DNA from: Gammaproteobacteria bacterium
GTDB lineage: Bacteria > Pseudomonadota > Gammaproteobacteria > Pseudomonadales > Azotimanducaceae
Assembly (NCBI GenBank): GCA_021773565.1
Contig: JAJFJZ010000002.1
Location: 1 to 64,000 of the forward strand
Direction: 5' to 3'
DNA length: 64,000 bases
Part shown: in pieces, positions 27,861 to 36,770 of the stretch
Numbering within the stretch: the first letter of the stretch is position 1
Layout of the letters: each line of letters starts with the position of its first letter
The notes under the pieces: generated by a model
The model's database searches: none
What the model was told of the DNA's origin: nothing
The model's input: the letters and a program-made list of their open reading frames with translations, nothing else
Translations under genes and position numbers: made by a program

Positions 27861-29063
27861 CTATGCTATGCGCCCCAGACGAACCTCGTTACCTGCGGCA
27901 GGATGCTCGGGCACATTTGTTGCGAGTATCAGGGAGGCAACTGCAAACAGGGTGCCAATTAGAAACACCATGGAATGTGAGACCACCCAAACCAGGCCCA
28001 GCACTGCAGGAACAACTACCGCAGCAATATGATTAATAGTGAACGAAACACCTGCAGAAGATGCCAGATCAGCAGGATTGGCAATCTTCTGAAAATAGGT
28101 ACTCACTGCAATGGCCAGAGCAAAGAACATGTGATCTACAATGTACAGGCCAGCTGCCACATTCGCATTTTCCACAAAAGCGTAGGCGGTAAAAACAACA
28201 ATGAGCCCGAGATACTCTATGATAAGGGCCCGCTGCTCACCGATTCTACCAATCAGGCGTCCAATTTTTTCTGCGAACAGCCAGTTGAAGGCGTAGTTAA
28301 TCAAAAACAGCAGAACAATATCGGAAGCTGAATAGCCAAATTTTTCGACCATCATGAACCCGGCAAAAACCATAAATATTTGTCTGCGCGCGCCCGAGAA
28401 AAAGGTCAGGGCATAGTACAGCCAATAACGTCTTCTCAGGATCAACTTCTGGGTTTGTTCCACGGGAGTGGAAAAATAAGGAAACCCGCGCCACATAAAT
28501 ACAGCAAGTAAGGTACACAGGCCCCCGGCCAACAGATAAATCCAGCGGTAATCTATTCCGGCAATTTCAAGCATCAGCCACAATACAAGGTATACGCCGA
28601 GAGAAGTTAGAGAGCCTATAGAAATCAGGCGCCCCAGCACCTGGGGTGCACGTTTTTTATCCAGCCATTGCAGCGAAAGGGAAGTCTTCGCTGCTTCAAA
28701 ATAGTGAAATCCTACTGACATCAAGATCGTAGTGGTATACAAACCAAGTTCAGAGGGGAAATACCCCGTGCTGGCCACACCCACGCCTAACAGAAGCAGG
28801 CTTATTACGGCAAAGTTCTGCTCGCGGATATAAAACAACAGAAAAATCATGGTAAAAGTGAGGAACCCGGGTACTTCCCGAAAGCTCTGAAGCAACCCCA
28901 GCTCAACACCGGTAAAACCGGCACGTTCCACCACAAAGTTATTTAACAAGGCAGCCCAGGTAGAAAAGGCTACCGGCATGGCTACTGACATCAAAACCAG
29001 AAGTAGTTCCGGTGTCTGCCAGCTGGCCCGATCACCAGTAGCTGTTCCAGCTTTATCCTGCAT
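27861..29063 (-). CDS. MFS transporter
   Basis: 400 aa, about twelve transmembrane helices. It begins after a short polar stretch with LLLVLMSVAMPVAFSTWAALLNNFVVE, and the central loop is near YFSTPVEQTQKLILRRRY. Hydrophobic helices and arginine-containing cytoplasmic loops fit the major facilitator fold, but I see no motif that fixes a substrate. It starts eleven bases after the peroxiredoxin stop and is the last gene of the rsgA-peroxiredoxin-MFS run. Confidence 0.82.
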   Translation of the reverse strand: MQDKAGTATGDRASWQTPELLLVLMSVAMPVAFSTWAALLNNFVVERAGFTGVELGLLQSFREVPGFLTFTMIFLLFYIREQNFAVISLLLLGVGVASTGYFPSELGLYTTTILMSVGFHYFEAAKTSLSLQWLDKKRAPQVLGRLISIGSLTSLGVYLVLWLMLEIAGIDYRWIYLLAGGLCTLLAVFMWRGFPYFSTPVEQTQKLILRRRYWLYYALTFFSGARRQIFMVFAGFMMVEKFGYSASDIVLLFLINYAFNWLFAEKIGRLIGRIGEQRALIIEYLGLIVVFTAYAFVENANVAAGLYIVDHMFFALAIAVSTYFQKIANPADLASSAGVSFTINHIAAVVVPAVLGLVWVVSHSMVFLIGTLFAVASLILATNVPEHPAAGNEVRLGRIA

Positions 29064-29074
29064 GTGTTACTGCT

Positions 29075-29521
29075 CTATTCGGCTATAATTTTCTTGATAA
29101 ATTCGATGTGACTACCTGCAAAGAGATCAGAGACTACCCTTTGCGCGATTCGTCCATCCTTATCGATTAGGAAAGTAACACGTCGTACGCCTATCCCCAA
29201 CGGGCCGTTTACGCCATATGCGTCAATGAGTTTTTTCCCTGCGTCATGCACAAGCGGAAACGGTAGCGCATAACGGTCCTTAAACCGTTTATGGGATTCC
29301 TCACTCTGGGGGCTAACACCAACTACTCGCATGCCAACACTGCTAATATCCGAATAGATATCCCGGATTCCACATGCTTCCTTTGTGCATACTGCTGTGA
29401 AATCTGCAGGATAGAAATACAAAATCAGAGGTCCGTCCTGCAACAGCTCACCCAATGACTGCGTGTCACCCTGCTCGTTGACTAAATCAAACGAAGGCGC
29501 CTGGTCTCCTCTTGCTAACAT
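29075..29521 (-). CDS. Peroxiredoxin, Bcp/PrxQ type
   Basis: 148 aa. The thioredoxin-like fold carries the peroxidatic cysteine in PADFTAVCTKEACGIRD; a second cysteine five residues later is the intramolecular resolving cysteine of PrxQ/Bcp enzymes. Pro and Thr of PxxxTxxC and the conserved Arg in IGVRRVTFLID complete the active site. It reduces hydrogen peroxide and lipid peroxides using thioredoxin. Located between rsgA and an MFS gene on one strand. Confidence 0.93.
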   Translation of the reverse strand: MLARGDQAPSFDLVNEQGDTQSLGELLQDGPLILYFYPADFTAVCTKEACGIRDIYSDISSVGMRVVGVSPQSEESHKRFKDRYALPFPLVHDAGKKLIDAYGVNGPLGIGVRRVTFLIDKDGRIAQRVVSDLFAGSHIEFIKKIIAE

Positions 29522-29561
29522 GCGGTTTGTACTCTTTTAGCTGGTTGAATGAAAAATGTGC

Positions 29562-30617
29562 TTACTTCCGGGCCTTGATGTCCACTGCCTGCTTTGCCAT
29601 CTTACCCCACTCTCGAAAACGCTTGTGGCGTTCCGCAATGGTCTCATTGGCAAATTGTTGTTCCCGGGCCAGTTTACGGTAACTATCCAGTCGGCGGCTT
29701 TCCATCTCGCCACTCTCGATGGCCTCAACCACCTTACAACCAGGTTCACTGATGTGCGCACAATCTGAAAACTTGCATTGTATCGCCAGGGCATCAATAT
29801 CGTCGAACAGATCAGCCAGCCCTGTTTCCGAATCAGCCATTTGAAGTTCGCGCATGCCTGGACTGTCCAACACCATTCCACCCCCGGGTAATAAATGCAG
29901 GGAGCGGTGCGAGGTAGTGTGTTTGCCATGTTTGTCAGAGTCGCGTACAGCACCGGTAACCTGCAAATCTTTTTGTGAGAGGGTGTTTAACAATGTTGAT
30001 TTACCTACACCGGATGAGCCCACCAGGGCAATGGTCTGACCCACATCGCACCAGCTTTTTATGCCAGACAACGTTTCGAGATCGAGTGCGTTAACCACTT
30101 CCACGTGGCCAACAGATGTTAGTTTTCGGGTTTCATCCACATAGTGGTCGGTATTTTCAGCCAGATCTGATTTGGTAAGCACAACTACTGTATCAACAGA
30201 TGCCTCCGTACCAAGTGACAGAAAGCGTTCAAGCCTTGAAAGATTAAACTCTTCATTGCATGAGCTAACGACGAACAGGGTATCTATGTTTGCACCAAGT
30301 AATTGCAATTCCGGATTGTTTCCAGCTCCCATACGCTTGAAAAGACTTTTGCGCTCCAGCAAGCGCTCGATGAGCACCAGGTCTGCATCCAGTAATACCC
30401 AGTCTCCGATGGTTGGCCGTTGTTCCGGATCAAATTCAAACCACTTTCCCGCAAGCGCAATGTTGAGTTCGCATGATTGTGTTGTAATGTTCAAGCCGGA
30501 GCGATGAACCGCAGTGATGCGACCGGGAATGCTGTTTTCCCGCTCACGGTCATCCAGTTGTTGTTGAAAAAATGGACACCAGCCAAGCTGGTGCAGACGA
30601 TCTTTCGATTGTTTCAT
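29562..30617 (-). CDS. rsgA: Ribosome small-subunit-dependent GTPase A
   Basis: 351 aa. An N-terminal OB fold is followed by a circularly permuted GTPase domain: G4 TKSD (about 148-151) comes before G1 GSSGVGKST (about 199-207) and G3 DSPGM (about 251-255). A C-terminal zinc finger follows, CKFSDCAHISEPGC. It is a 30S-subunit maturation factor that releases RbfA. It heads an operon with the peroxiredoxin and MFS genes. Length and motifs are standard. Confidence 0.96.
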   Translation of the reverse strand: MKQSKDRLHQLGWCPFFQQQLDDRERENSIPGRITAVHRSGLNITTQSCELNIALAGKWFEFDPEQRPTIGDWVLLDADLVLIERLLERKSLFKRMGAGNNPELQLLGANIDTLFVVSSCNEEFNLSRLERFLSLGTEASVDTVVVLTKSDLAENTDHYVDETRKLTSVGHVEVVNALDLETLSGIKSWCDVGQTIALVGSSGVGKSTLLNTLSQKDLQVTGAVRDSDKHGKHTTSHRSLHLLPGGGMVLDSPGMRELQMADSETGLADLFDDIDALAIQCKFSDCAHISEPGCKVVEAIESGEMESRRLDSYRKLAREQQFANETIAERHKRFREWGKMAKQAVDIKARK

Positions 30618-30711
30618 TCTAATACCTTGCCTGCCGCCCGGAAAAAGAATCAGGGCAGATAATTGGAGTTATACCAAATCATGCAAGCAGGTAAACGGAA
30701 GTTAATCGCGC

Positions 30712-30765
30712 TTAAAAAACACCACTTGCAGGGGTGGTTACGGATTTCTTCTTACGAACAATCAT
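30712..30765 (-). CDS. Possible 17-codon ORF with strong ribosome site, ending in a terminator
   Basis: ATG at 30765 is preceded by GGAGGA with five bases of spacing, far better than most genes here. It encodes 17 residues (MIVRKKKSVTTPASGVF), basic at the N-terminus, and its stop lies in the T-run of an intrinsic terminator. A longer upstream frame exists but shows no coding character. It could be a leader peptide, a small basic peptide, or a ribosome-binding small RNA. Note that it lies in the gap upstream of rsgA on the same strand. Confidence 0.4.
   Translation of the reverse strand: MIVRKKKSVTTPASGVF
30713..30738 (-). terminator. Intrinsic terminator overlapping the 17-codon ORF
   Basis: On the minus strand ACCAC (30738-30734) pairs with GTGGT (30725-30721) around an eight-base loop, followed by G and six T. 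The stem is short, so termination may be partial, leaving some read-through toward rsgA. Confidence 0.45.
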
Positions 30766-30893
30766 AAAATTCCTCCAATTTCTTTCAGCTTTGTCTATGG
30801 CAGCGGAGCTTGCGCAATTTATTGTTTGCATGCAACTAATTAGTTTAGCCAAAAAGGTATACTGGTTGGCCATCATAACCCTTAAAGTACACC

Positions 30894-31709
30894 ATGCACG
30901 TAGACCTGCACTGCCACACCATGCATTCTGATGGTGTTTTGACACCTTCCGAACTCATAGAACGTGCTTGTAAGAATGGCGTTGAATTGCTTTCCATTAC
31001 TGATCATGACACTTTGGCTGCATACCTTGAACCGTTAGACACAGGGGGCTTAACCCTGATTCCGGGTATCGAACTGTCCACCACCTGGAAGAACATAAAT
31101 GTACATATACTGGGTTTAAATGTAGATCCGGGTTCAAAGGCCATGCGGGAAGCAACGTCACTTCAGTCTGATGCGCGTGACCAGCGTGCCGAACTCATAT
31201 CAAAGGCCCTGGCGAAAAAAGGCCTGACGGACACACTTCAGGGTGCTCGCCAGATTGCAGGAACCAGCCAGATTGGCCGCCCGCATTTCGCCAGACATCT
31301 GGTCGACACAGGCAAATGTGCCAGTCTGAAGGCTGCATATAAAAAGTATCTGGGCGCAGGGAAAGCAGGAGATATCAAAAGCCTCTGGGCAGAAATGGAC
31401 ACCGTTATAAAATGGATTACAAAATCAGGTGGGCTGCCCGTGCTGGCACATCCTGCCAAATACAAACTCACCCGTACCCGGCTCCGGTCACTGGTGAAAG
31501 ACTTTACGGCACAGGGGGGAACAGGACTGGAAGTAGTGTCAGGGTCGCAGCAGCAAGATATCACTACTACGCTTGGAAGCCTGGCAGACGATTTTGACCT
31601 GTTAGCTTCCTGTGGTTCTGATTTTCATACGCCGGAAAATTCCTGGACGGAGCTGGGCAAGATATCACCCCTGCCTTCTAATAGCCGACCGGTATGGAAT
31701 GGCTGGTAA
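30894..31709 (+). CDS. PHP-domain phosphoesterase, 3',5'-nucleoside bisphosphate phosphatase/RNase AM-like
   Basis: 271 aa. PHP motifs in order: DLHCHTMHSDG at the N-terminus, LLSITDHDTL, the catalytic region IPGIELSTTW, and the C-terminal LAHPAKY and SCGSDFHTPENSW. These bind a trinuclear metal centre. E. coli YciV (RnmA) is the closest known type; it removes nucleotides from 5' ends of short RNAs and hydrolyses pAp. The 3' end overlaps the convergent GIY-YIG gene by 32 bases. Confidence 0.9.
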   Translation: MHVDLHCHTMHSDGVLTPSELIERACKNGVELLSITDHDTLAAYLEPLDTGGLTLIPGIELSTTWKNINVHILGLNVDPGSKAMREATSLQSDARDQRAELISKALAKKGLTDTLQGARQIAGTSQIGRPHFARHLVDTGKCASLKAAYKKYLGAGKAGDIKSLWAEMDTVIKWITKSGGLPVLAHPAKYKLTRTRLRSLVKDFTAQGGTGLEVVSGSQQQDITTTLGSLADDFDLLASCGSDFHTPENSWTELGKISPLPSNSRPVWNGW

Positions 31710-31959
31710 TAAGTGATTTTTTTTGCGTTCTACTGAGTTTTTTTAACGCAGCCTCCCGCTTCGACGCACTACTGCGGGAATGGCCCGGTTCCACAAAAAC
31801 AACTTTTTCAGGACGTCTACCATAAAAATATTTGGCACCCGGCCCCAAACCCACGGTGTGCATATTTTCGTGTTCTGCAAACCGACGCTGTACATCGGTC
31901 GTGATGCCTGTATACAGGCTTTTGTCGCTGCAATGAATTATATAGACACTCCAGCACAT
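31678..31959 (-). CDS. GIY-YIG nuclease superfamily protein, YhbQ-like
   Basis: 93 aa. The GIY-YIG pair is modified to VYII and YTG in WSVYIIHCSDKSLYTGITTDVQRRFAEHE, with the conserved Arg and the His/Glu helix after it; KREAALKKLSRTQKKSLI is the C-terminal helix with the metal-region Glu. Small stand-alone members are of unclear function, probably DNA repair or DNA binding. Overlaps the PHP gene at its 3' end. Confidence 0.88.
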   Translation of the reverse strand: MCWSVYIIHCSDKSLYTGITTDVQRRFAEHENMHTVGLGPGAKYFYGRRPEKVVFVEPGHSRSSASKREAALKKLSRTQKKSLITSHSIPVGY

Positions 31960-32093
31960 AAGTGGATCCTGATAAAATGAAATAAATCTAGTCTAAAGTA
32001 GCGCTGTCCACAAGATTATATAGAAGATGTTAGTGGCTTCCTCCCTGGTTTATATTCCGAACTTTTCAGCCCACAATCCGGCAAAATTAGTGC

Positions 32094-32121
32094 TTGATCT
32101 GAGACTCCAAAAAGGCATAAT
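32094..32121 (+). promoter_or_regulatory. Candidate promoter of the 75-base small transcript
   Basis: TTGATC (32094-32099) and CATAAT (32116-32121) are separated by 16 bases. Transcription would start near 32128 and end at the terminator at 32203. Confidence 0.5.
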
Positions 32122-32155
32122 CGTGCCATCTCTGGCTATTTAAAAGGAGGTGATA

Positions 32156-32188
32156 ATGATATCTGTAGCAAGGGGGCTGGTCTTTTGA
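32156..32188 (+). CDS. Possible 10-codon ORF with a full-length Shine-Dalgarno match
   Basis: The ATG at 32156 follows AAGGAGGTGAT (32144-32154), a match of eleven bases to the complement of the 16S rRNA 3' end. The frame encodes MISVARGLVF and stops inside the hairpin of a strong terminator. The unit (promoter, ribosome site, mini-ORF, terminator) is about 75 bases and stands alone between the GIY-YIG and Nudix genes. Either a translated micro-peptide or a small RNA that binds the 30S subunit is possible. The real product is unknown. Confidence 0.4.
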   Translation: MISVARGLVF

Positions 32189-32203
32189 CCAGCCCTTTTT
32201 TTT
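32174..32203 (+). terminator. Strong intrinsic terminator
   Basis: A 9-bp perfect stem, GGGCTGGTC with GACCAGCCC, around TTTT, followed by eight T. It ends the small transcript from 32128 and lies downstream of no larger plus-strand gene nearer than 31709. Confidence 0.9.
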
Positions 32204-32235
32204 CGCTGAAGGCTCTTTTTGCGCTGAAGGCTCTA

Positions 32236-33009
32236 TCAAGCTGGTAGCACCGGGCGAAAAACAGGAAAATCTCTGGCATCCAGCCGTGCTTTGGACAAGC
32301 TCGCAAGATTTTTAAACTCCAATAGACTCTCCAGCTGGATACGGGTAACCGCCATCAGTCCAAACTTCTTTTCTGCGTGCAACTTAAGCGCATCGTTTGG
32401 AGAAATCCATAAACTGTCAACGGTTTCTTTTTGATCATGCTCACCCCTTTGATTCATGGGCGCTTCGGCAATAAAAAAACGTGTATCAAACCTGCGAGGC
32501 CTGCCTTGCGGAGTAATCCATCGATTAAAATAGTGTACGTGGTCTACTGCAAGCTTCAGGGATGCATTCTGACACACGTCGGCGAGGCTGCACCTGCCTT
32601 CGTGAATATCGTGTCGCCAACGGTTAAACTTTTCGGCGGTAGCATCATTTTCATACTCAAACAATTTGCCATTGCTGTCATATGCGAGCAACAGACCACT
32701 CTCCTCAAAACATTCTCGAATGGCTGCTACCCAAAAACCACGCCACTCATTGCCTATAGCTGCTTGTTGCGCAGCCTGCGCAGGATTAGGTCCTTCGCGC
32801 AAATCATCATAACTGTGCAGATGGTCATCACCTTCAACTCGACCACCGGGAAATACATACATATCTGCAGCAAAACTGGCTTTACTGGTGCGGCGTAACA
32901 TAAATATTTCAAGTCCATCCTCGGAATCCACATCTGCCTCGCGGGCAATAATAACGGTAGCCGCAGGGCTTATGCGCCGCACCATGCGCTGTCTGGTGTT
33001 GTTATTCAT
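32236..33009 (-). CDS. Nudix hydrolase, NUDT19-like
   Basis: 257 aa from the ATG at 33009, which overlaps the ribA stop by 8 bases; in-frame starts at 33033 and 33051 lie inside ribA. The Nudix box is interrupted: FPGGRVEG is followed by an insert of about 40 residues before AAIRECFEESGLLLAYD. That spacing is seen in eukaryotic NUDT7/NUDT19-type CoA-diphosphatase relatives. It would hydrolyse a nucleoside-diphosphate-linked compound, perhaps a CoA ester. Translational coupling to ribA hints at a flavin link, but none is shown. Confidence 0.85.
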   Translation of the reverse strand: MNNNTRQRMVRRISPAATVIIAREADVDSEDGLEIFMLRRTSKASFAADMYVFPGGRVEGDDHLHSYDDLREGPNPAQAAQQAAIGNEWRGFWVAAIRECFEESGLLLAYDSNGKLFEYENDATAEKFNRWRHDIHEGRCSLADVCQNASLKLAVDHVHYFNRWITPQGRPRRFDTRFFIAEAPMNQRGEHDQKETVDSLWISPNDALKLHAEKKFGLMAVTRIQLESLLEFKNLASLSKARLDARDFPVFRPVLPA

Positions 33010-33850
33010 TTCTGGCAGACCCGGGTTTTCCATCCGTTTCCAGGTCTGCATCCTCCAGTTTGTGTCCCCAGGCCTGCTTGGCTGAAAGATACTTTTTGTT
33101 CCAGCGGCCTACTCCAATCAAATGTTTAACGGGTTCAATATCGTTCAGACCAAAATTGTGCAGGTCATTGATCTTTTTGGGGTTATTGGTTAACAGGCGA
33201 AACTTCTTTCCCTTCACAAAGTAGTGCAATAACGCGGCTGCATCGCTGAAGTCCCTGCAGTCGTCGGGCAAACCCAAAGAACGATTCGCCTGGTAGGTAT
33301 CTTCACCCGCATCCTGCAGGAGGTAAGTGGCCGCCTTCGCCCACAGACCAATACCGCGTCCCTCGTGTCCAGACATATAAATTAACATGCCACCCTGTTC
33401 ATCCTGTGCAATGCTTTCAAGCGCAGCCTGCATCTGGGGCCCACATTCACATCTTTCGGAACCAAATACGTCTCCGGTAAGACAACTGGAATGTACCCGT
33501 ACCAATGGGTTTTCCCAGGATTCAGGATCTCCGGATATCAACACACTATTCACGGCCATGGAGGAAGCCAGTGAGGCAAACAGGTGCTGACCTCCTGATT
33601 CTCTCAAATTGCTGGCCAGCTCTTCTACCTTGCTAAGCTCTGTATTGCGAACACAGGCATACCAATGCACATTCATTTTCCCGGTCGGTAAGTCCAGCGG
33701 TAGAGGAATAGGCCCCAGTACATTTACCGAAAGTTTTCCGGGTTGCGGGACCGCATCGGCCTGCAGCAGTTTTCCCAATGCATCGATTCGCTTCAGTTTT
33801 CCCTCTGCTATCAGGCGTTTGCGAACAGTTGAATCAATATATGTAAACAT
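33002..33850 (-). CDS. ribA: GTP cyclohydrolase II
   Basis: 282 aa. The zinc ligands are in CLTGDVFGSERCECGPQ, the catalytic region is SGHEGRGIGLWAKAATY with the conserved Arg, and LLTNNPKKI near the end is also diagnostic. It opens the GTP ring to start riboflavin synthesis. The N-terminal 80-90 residues are longer than in E. coli RibA and have no DHBP-synthase motifs, so it is not the fused RibBA. It precedes and overlaps the Nudix gene by 8 bases. Confidence 0.93.
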   Translation of the reverse strand: MFTYIDSTVRKRLIAEGKLKRIDALGKLLQADAVPQPGKLSVNVLGPIPLPLDLPTGKMNVHWYACVRNTELSKVEELASNLRESGGQHLFASLASSMAVNSVLISGDPESWENPLVRVHSSCLTGDVFGSERCECGPQMQAALESIAQDEQGGMLIYMSGHEGRGIGLWAKAATYLLQDAGEDTYQANRSLGLPDDCRDFSDAAALLHYFVKGKKFRLLTNNPKKINDLHNFGLNDIEPVKHLIGVGRWNKKYLSAKQAWGHKLEDADLETDGKPGSARNE

Positions 33851-33945
33851 CGTATGAGCGTAACATGCCTTTTATATGCACGTCTTCACAACTCTGTCAG
33901 TTTTCGTTTACAGTTTCACAAAACAATAACAATGGTTCATGCCAC

Positions 33946-35178
33946 ATGGCGAATGCTTCGATCTCCCCAAATGCCTTCAAATTTATTCTGGCAACGGTAT
34001 TCATAGATACCATAGGGCTGGGTATTATTATCCCGGTACTTCCAGAACTGATAATGACTCTAACCGACAAGGGCATCGGCACAGCGGCCTTGTACGGTGG
34101 CTGGTTTATGGTGATCTATGCCGGTATGCAGTTCATCTTCGCCCCTGTAATCGGCAACTTGAGTGATCGTTTTGGGCGCCGCCCTGTATTACTGCTTTCA
34201 TTGCTTGGATTTGGTCTGGATTATCTGTTAATGGCCCTCGCACCCAGCATTATATGGCTCGTGATTGGGCGTACTGTAGCTGGCATTACGGGTGCATCCT
34301 ATGCCACAGCCAACGCTGCCATTGCTGACATCAGCCCGGAGGACAAACGCGCAGGAAACTTTGGCATGCTGGGTGCCGCCTGGGGTCTTGGATTTATAGC
34401 TGGTCCTGCAATTGGTGGCTTATTGGGCGACCTTGGCCCACGCACACCTTTTTACGCAGCAGCCGCACTGGCTTTCGCCAACGTAAGCTTTGGTTATTTT
34501 GTCTTTCCCGAAACGCTCGCTAACACCAAACGCAGGGTTTTTTCCATGCGGCGTGCCAACCCTGTTGGAGCACTACTGCAAATGAAAAAATTTCCTCTGG
34601 TATTCGGGCTACTGGGGGCAATGATTTTCTTTCAGCTGGCGCATGATGCAAATCCGAGTGTGTGGACATATTACGTATTGGAAAAATTTCAGTGGAGCAA
34701 ATCGCAAATTGGCCTGTCACTGGCTTTTGTTGGTATTGGAATTGCCCTTGTGCAGGGGGGTCTCATTCGCTTTCTTATCCCAAAGCTGGGCGAGCGCAAA
34801 ACCATTTATTTCGGCTTGAGTATGATGGCGATTGGATTTATCGGCTTCGCATTTTCCTCCAGGGGATGGATGATGTACGCCTTCACCATACCATTTTCGT
34901 TAGGTGGGCTAGCCGGGCCAGCGCTGCGCAGCATCATGGCTGGTCGAGTAGGTGAGTCTGGTCAGGGAGAATTGCAAGGTGCGCTCTCAAGCCTGGTGGG
35001 TCTTACGGCGCTATTTGCTCCCCTGATAATGACCGGACTCTTTTTCTATTACAGCGCGCCTGATAATGGCCTGTATTTCCCCGGAGCGGCTTTTTTTGCA
35101 GCTGGAATTCTGGTTGTCACTGGACTTTTTATAACGCAGCGACTATTCCGACTGCATTCCAACCAGGCAATAATGTGA
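33946..35178 (+). CDS. MFS drug efflux transporter, DHA1/TetA-like
   Basis: 410 aa from the ATG at 33946 (an in-frame upstream ATG at 33865 adds a polar stretch and is not favoured). Twelve hydrophobic segments. Motif [15 protein letters not shown] sits between helices 2 and 3, and [18 protein letters not shown] is the motif of helix 5 in TetA-type antiporters. The substrate could be a tetracycline-like or other hydrophobic compound, but resistance is not established. No TetR-type regulator is next to it. Confidence 0.88.
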   Translation: MANASISPNAFKFILATVFIDTIGLGIIIPVLPELIMTLTDKGIGTAALYGGWFMVIYAGMQFIFAPVIGNLSDRFGRRPVLLLSLLGFGLDYLLMALAPSIIWLVIGRTVAGITGASYATANAAIADISPEDKRAGNFGMLGAAWGLGFIAGPAIGGLLGDLGPRTPFYAAAALAFANVSFGYFVFPETLANTKRRVFSMRRANPVGALLQMKKFPLVFGLLGAMIFFQLAHDANPSVWTYYVLEKFQWSKSQIGLSLAFVGIGIALVQGGLIRFLIPKLGERKTIYFGLSMMAIGFIGFAFSSRGWMMYAFTIPFSLGGLAGPALRSIMAGRVGESGQGELQGALSSLVGLTALFAPLIMTGLFFYYSAPDNGLYFPGAAFFAAGILVVTGLFITQRLFRLHSNQAIM

Positions 35179-35195
35179 GTTGGCGCAGGGCGTCC

Positions 35196-36770
35196 CTAGT
35201 GAAAAGCCATGTCAGAATCCTGCGAAGGCGGCTTCGTGTTTAACAAATGCGTCGCCTGGGCAATCCAGTCATCCCTCTGAAAACGACCCTTTAACTTCTT
35301 AAGCTGATTTTCTACCCAATCGATATTGCCTTCATCAAAAGCAGCAATTTGCTGAAAGTGATATATCCCCAGACTATTTAATTGTCTTTCTGCCGCCACA
35401 CCCAGACCCTTGATCTGTTTTAGATTATCCACACGCTCTGGAGACTCCTCGTACAAAACCGCAGGTTCAGAAGGCAGGGATGCTTGTTCCAGTTTTTCAA
35501 TAATTTGTTCCAGATCCCGGTGACGTTGTACGAGTCGTATCTCTGTTTCGCGGGCATCTTTCAATTGTTGGCCAAGTATCTCTAGAGACTTGTGTTGTAG
35601 CGCCCCCTCAGACTCGAGTTTTTTCACCTGGGCTTCCAGGGAGTGTTGCGTTTCAAGGTGCAGCTCAATACGTGCCTCATGCCGGGATAATTCTGACTGG
35701 TCTGCTACAGGTTCAGCAACCTGATCCTGCAGCGCCTGCAACTGTTTTCGCGCGTCCATACCTTCGTTGTAACCCGTTGCCAGCTTAAGTTGTGCCTGTC
35801 GGGAACGGGTGAGCTGGTCTTCCAGACCTGCATTGCGTTTTTCCACCAGAGATAGTTCCTTCGTTTGACTATCCAGCCTGGACTGGATCTCGGCTAACTC
35901 CCTCTCTGCAAGTACCTGGCGTGAATCCGACTCCAATTGTAATTTGCTGAGCGCGGCTTCCAGAGCATGCACTTCCTGACCCAAGTTATGGGCGTTTTCC
36001 AGCTCATGCTCAAGTTTAATGCGTGACTGTTTAAGCGCATCAAATTCGTCCTCGATCCTTGTCATTTCTGTTTCATGCTGGCTTTCAGCCGACCGTAGCT
36101 CAGAGACTTCATCTGTCAATGTGCGTATACACGTCTCGCTTTCATTCTGTGCGCTAACAAATGTGGCCACCTGGACCTGTTCTTCCTCGAGCATCTCTTC
36201 CAGAGTAGCTAACTGGCTCAGGTACCGGGCCTCTATGGATGTTATTTCCTTCGCCTCTGCCTCTTCGCGTATCTCAGCCTCACTAATCAACTTATCCTGT
36301 ACATCAAGCCGGGCTTCAAGTTGTGACATCAGTTTTTTCTGCTCGCGCAGGGCTTCATCTTTTTCAGTAAGCGCTTTTTGATAGCCTGAATGCGAATCCG
36401 GAGATTCATCTATATAGAAATCTCCCTTTTGAGTTGAGGTCGATTTCAAAATTTCCAAACTGTTGCCAAGGCTGGTAATTTTTCGGTCGCGCTCAACAAT
36501 TTCATGATCGCGCTTTTCTATAATGCTACCGGCAGACGCAAACTTTCTGTCAATATCTTCAAGTTCCTGTCTGAGCCGCGCGCAATCTACTTCGCGGCTT
36601 TTAAGCGAGGCTTCCAACTGCGGCACACGGCTACGCGCCGCATTAAGTTGTTTTTGTATTTCCGCCGCCCGCTTGGCAGCGCCCACCTGGCGCACATACC
36701 AACCAACGCCAAAACCCAATACCGCCGCTGCAACAAGAAACAACATAATTCTGAACAGTAAATACAACAT
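35196..36770 (-). CDS. Membrane-anchored coiled-coil protein with C-terminal helix-hairpin-helix
   Basis: 524 aa from the ATG at 36770, which shares its A with the OmpA gene stop (TGATG). A hydrophobic helix (about residues 3-25) is followed by roughly 380 residues of nearly continuous coiled coil, rich in Glu, Gln, Leu and Arg. The C-terminus (about 440-510) has QIKGLGVAAERQLNSLGI and WVENQLKKLKGRFQRDDWI, a helix-hairpin-helix of the type seen at the C-termini of DUF4332 and ribosomal L21-like fusion proteins. It probably spans the periplasm or cytoplasm from the inner membrane. Always paired here with the OmpA-domain gene; function unknown. Confidence 0.72.
   Translation of the reverse strand: MLYLLFRIMLFLVAAAVLGFGVGWYVRQVGAAKRAAEIQKQLNAARSRVPQLEASLKSREVDCARLRQELEDIDRKFASAGSIIEKRDHEIVERDRKITSLGNSLEILKSTSTQKGDFYIDESPDSHSGYQKALTEKDEALREQKKLMSQLEARLDVQDKLISEAEIREEAEAKEITSIEARYLSQLATLEEMLEEEQVQVATFVSAQNESETCIRTLTDEVSELRSAESQHETEMTRIEDEFDALKQSRIKLEHELENAHNLGQEVHALEAALSKLQLESDSRQVLAERELAEIQSRLDSQTKELSLVEKRNAGLEDQLTRSRQAQLKLATGYNEGMDARKQLQALQDQVAEPVADQSELSRHEARIELHLETQHSLEAQVKKLESEGALQHKSLEILGQQLKDARETEIRLVQRHRDLEQIIEKLEQASLPSEPAVLYEESPERVDNLKQIKGLGVAAERQLNSLGIYHFQQIAAFDEGNIDWVENQLKKLKGRFQRDDWIAQATHLLNTKPPSQDSDMAFH

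Noticed and set aside
29537-29953. Minus-strand frame overlapping the rsgA 3' half
   Set aside because: Different frame of rsgA with no motif; rsgA itself is complete.
30712-30945. 77-residue frame that includes the 17-codon ORF
   Set aside because: Only the last 17 codons have a ribosome site; the upstream part has no coding character.
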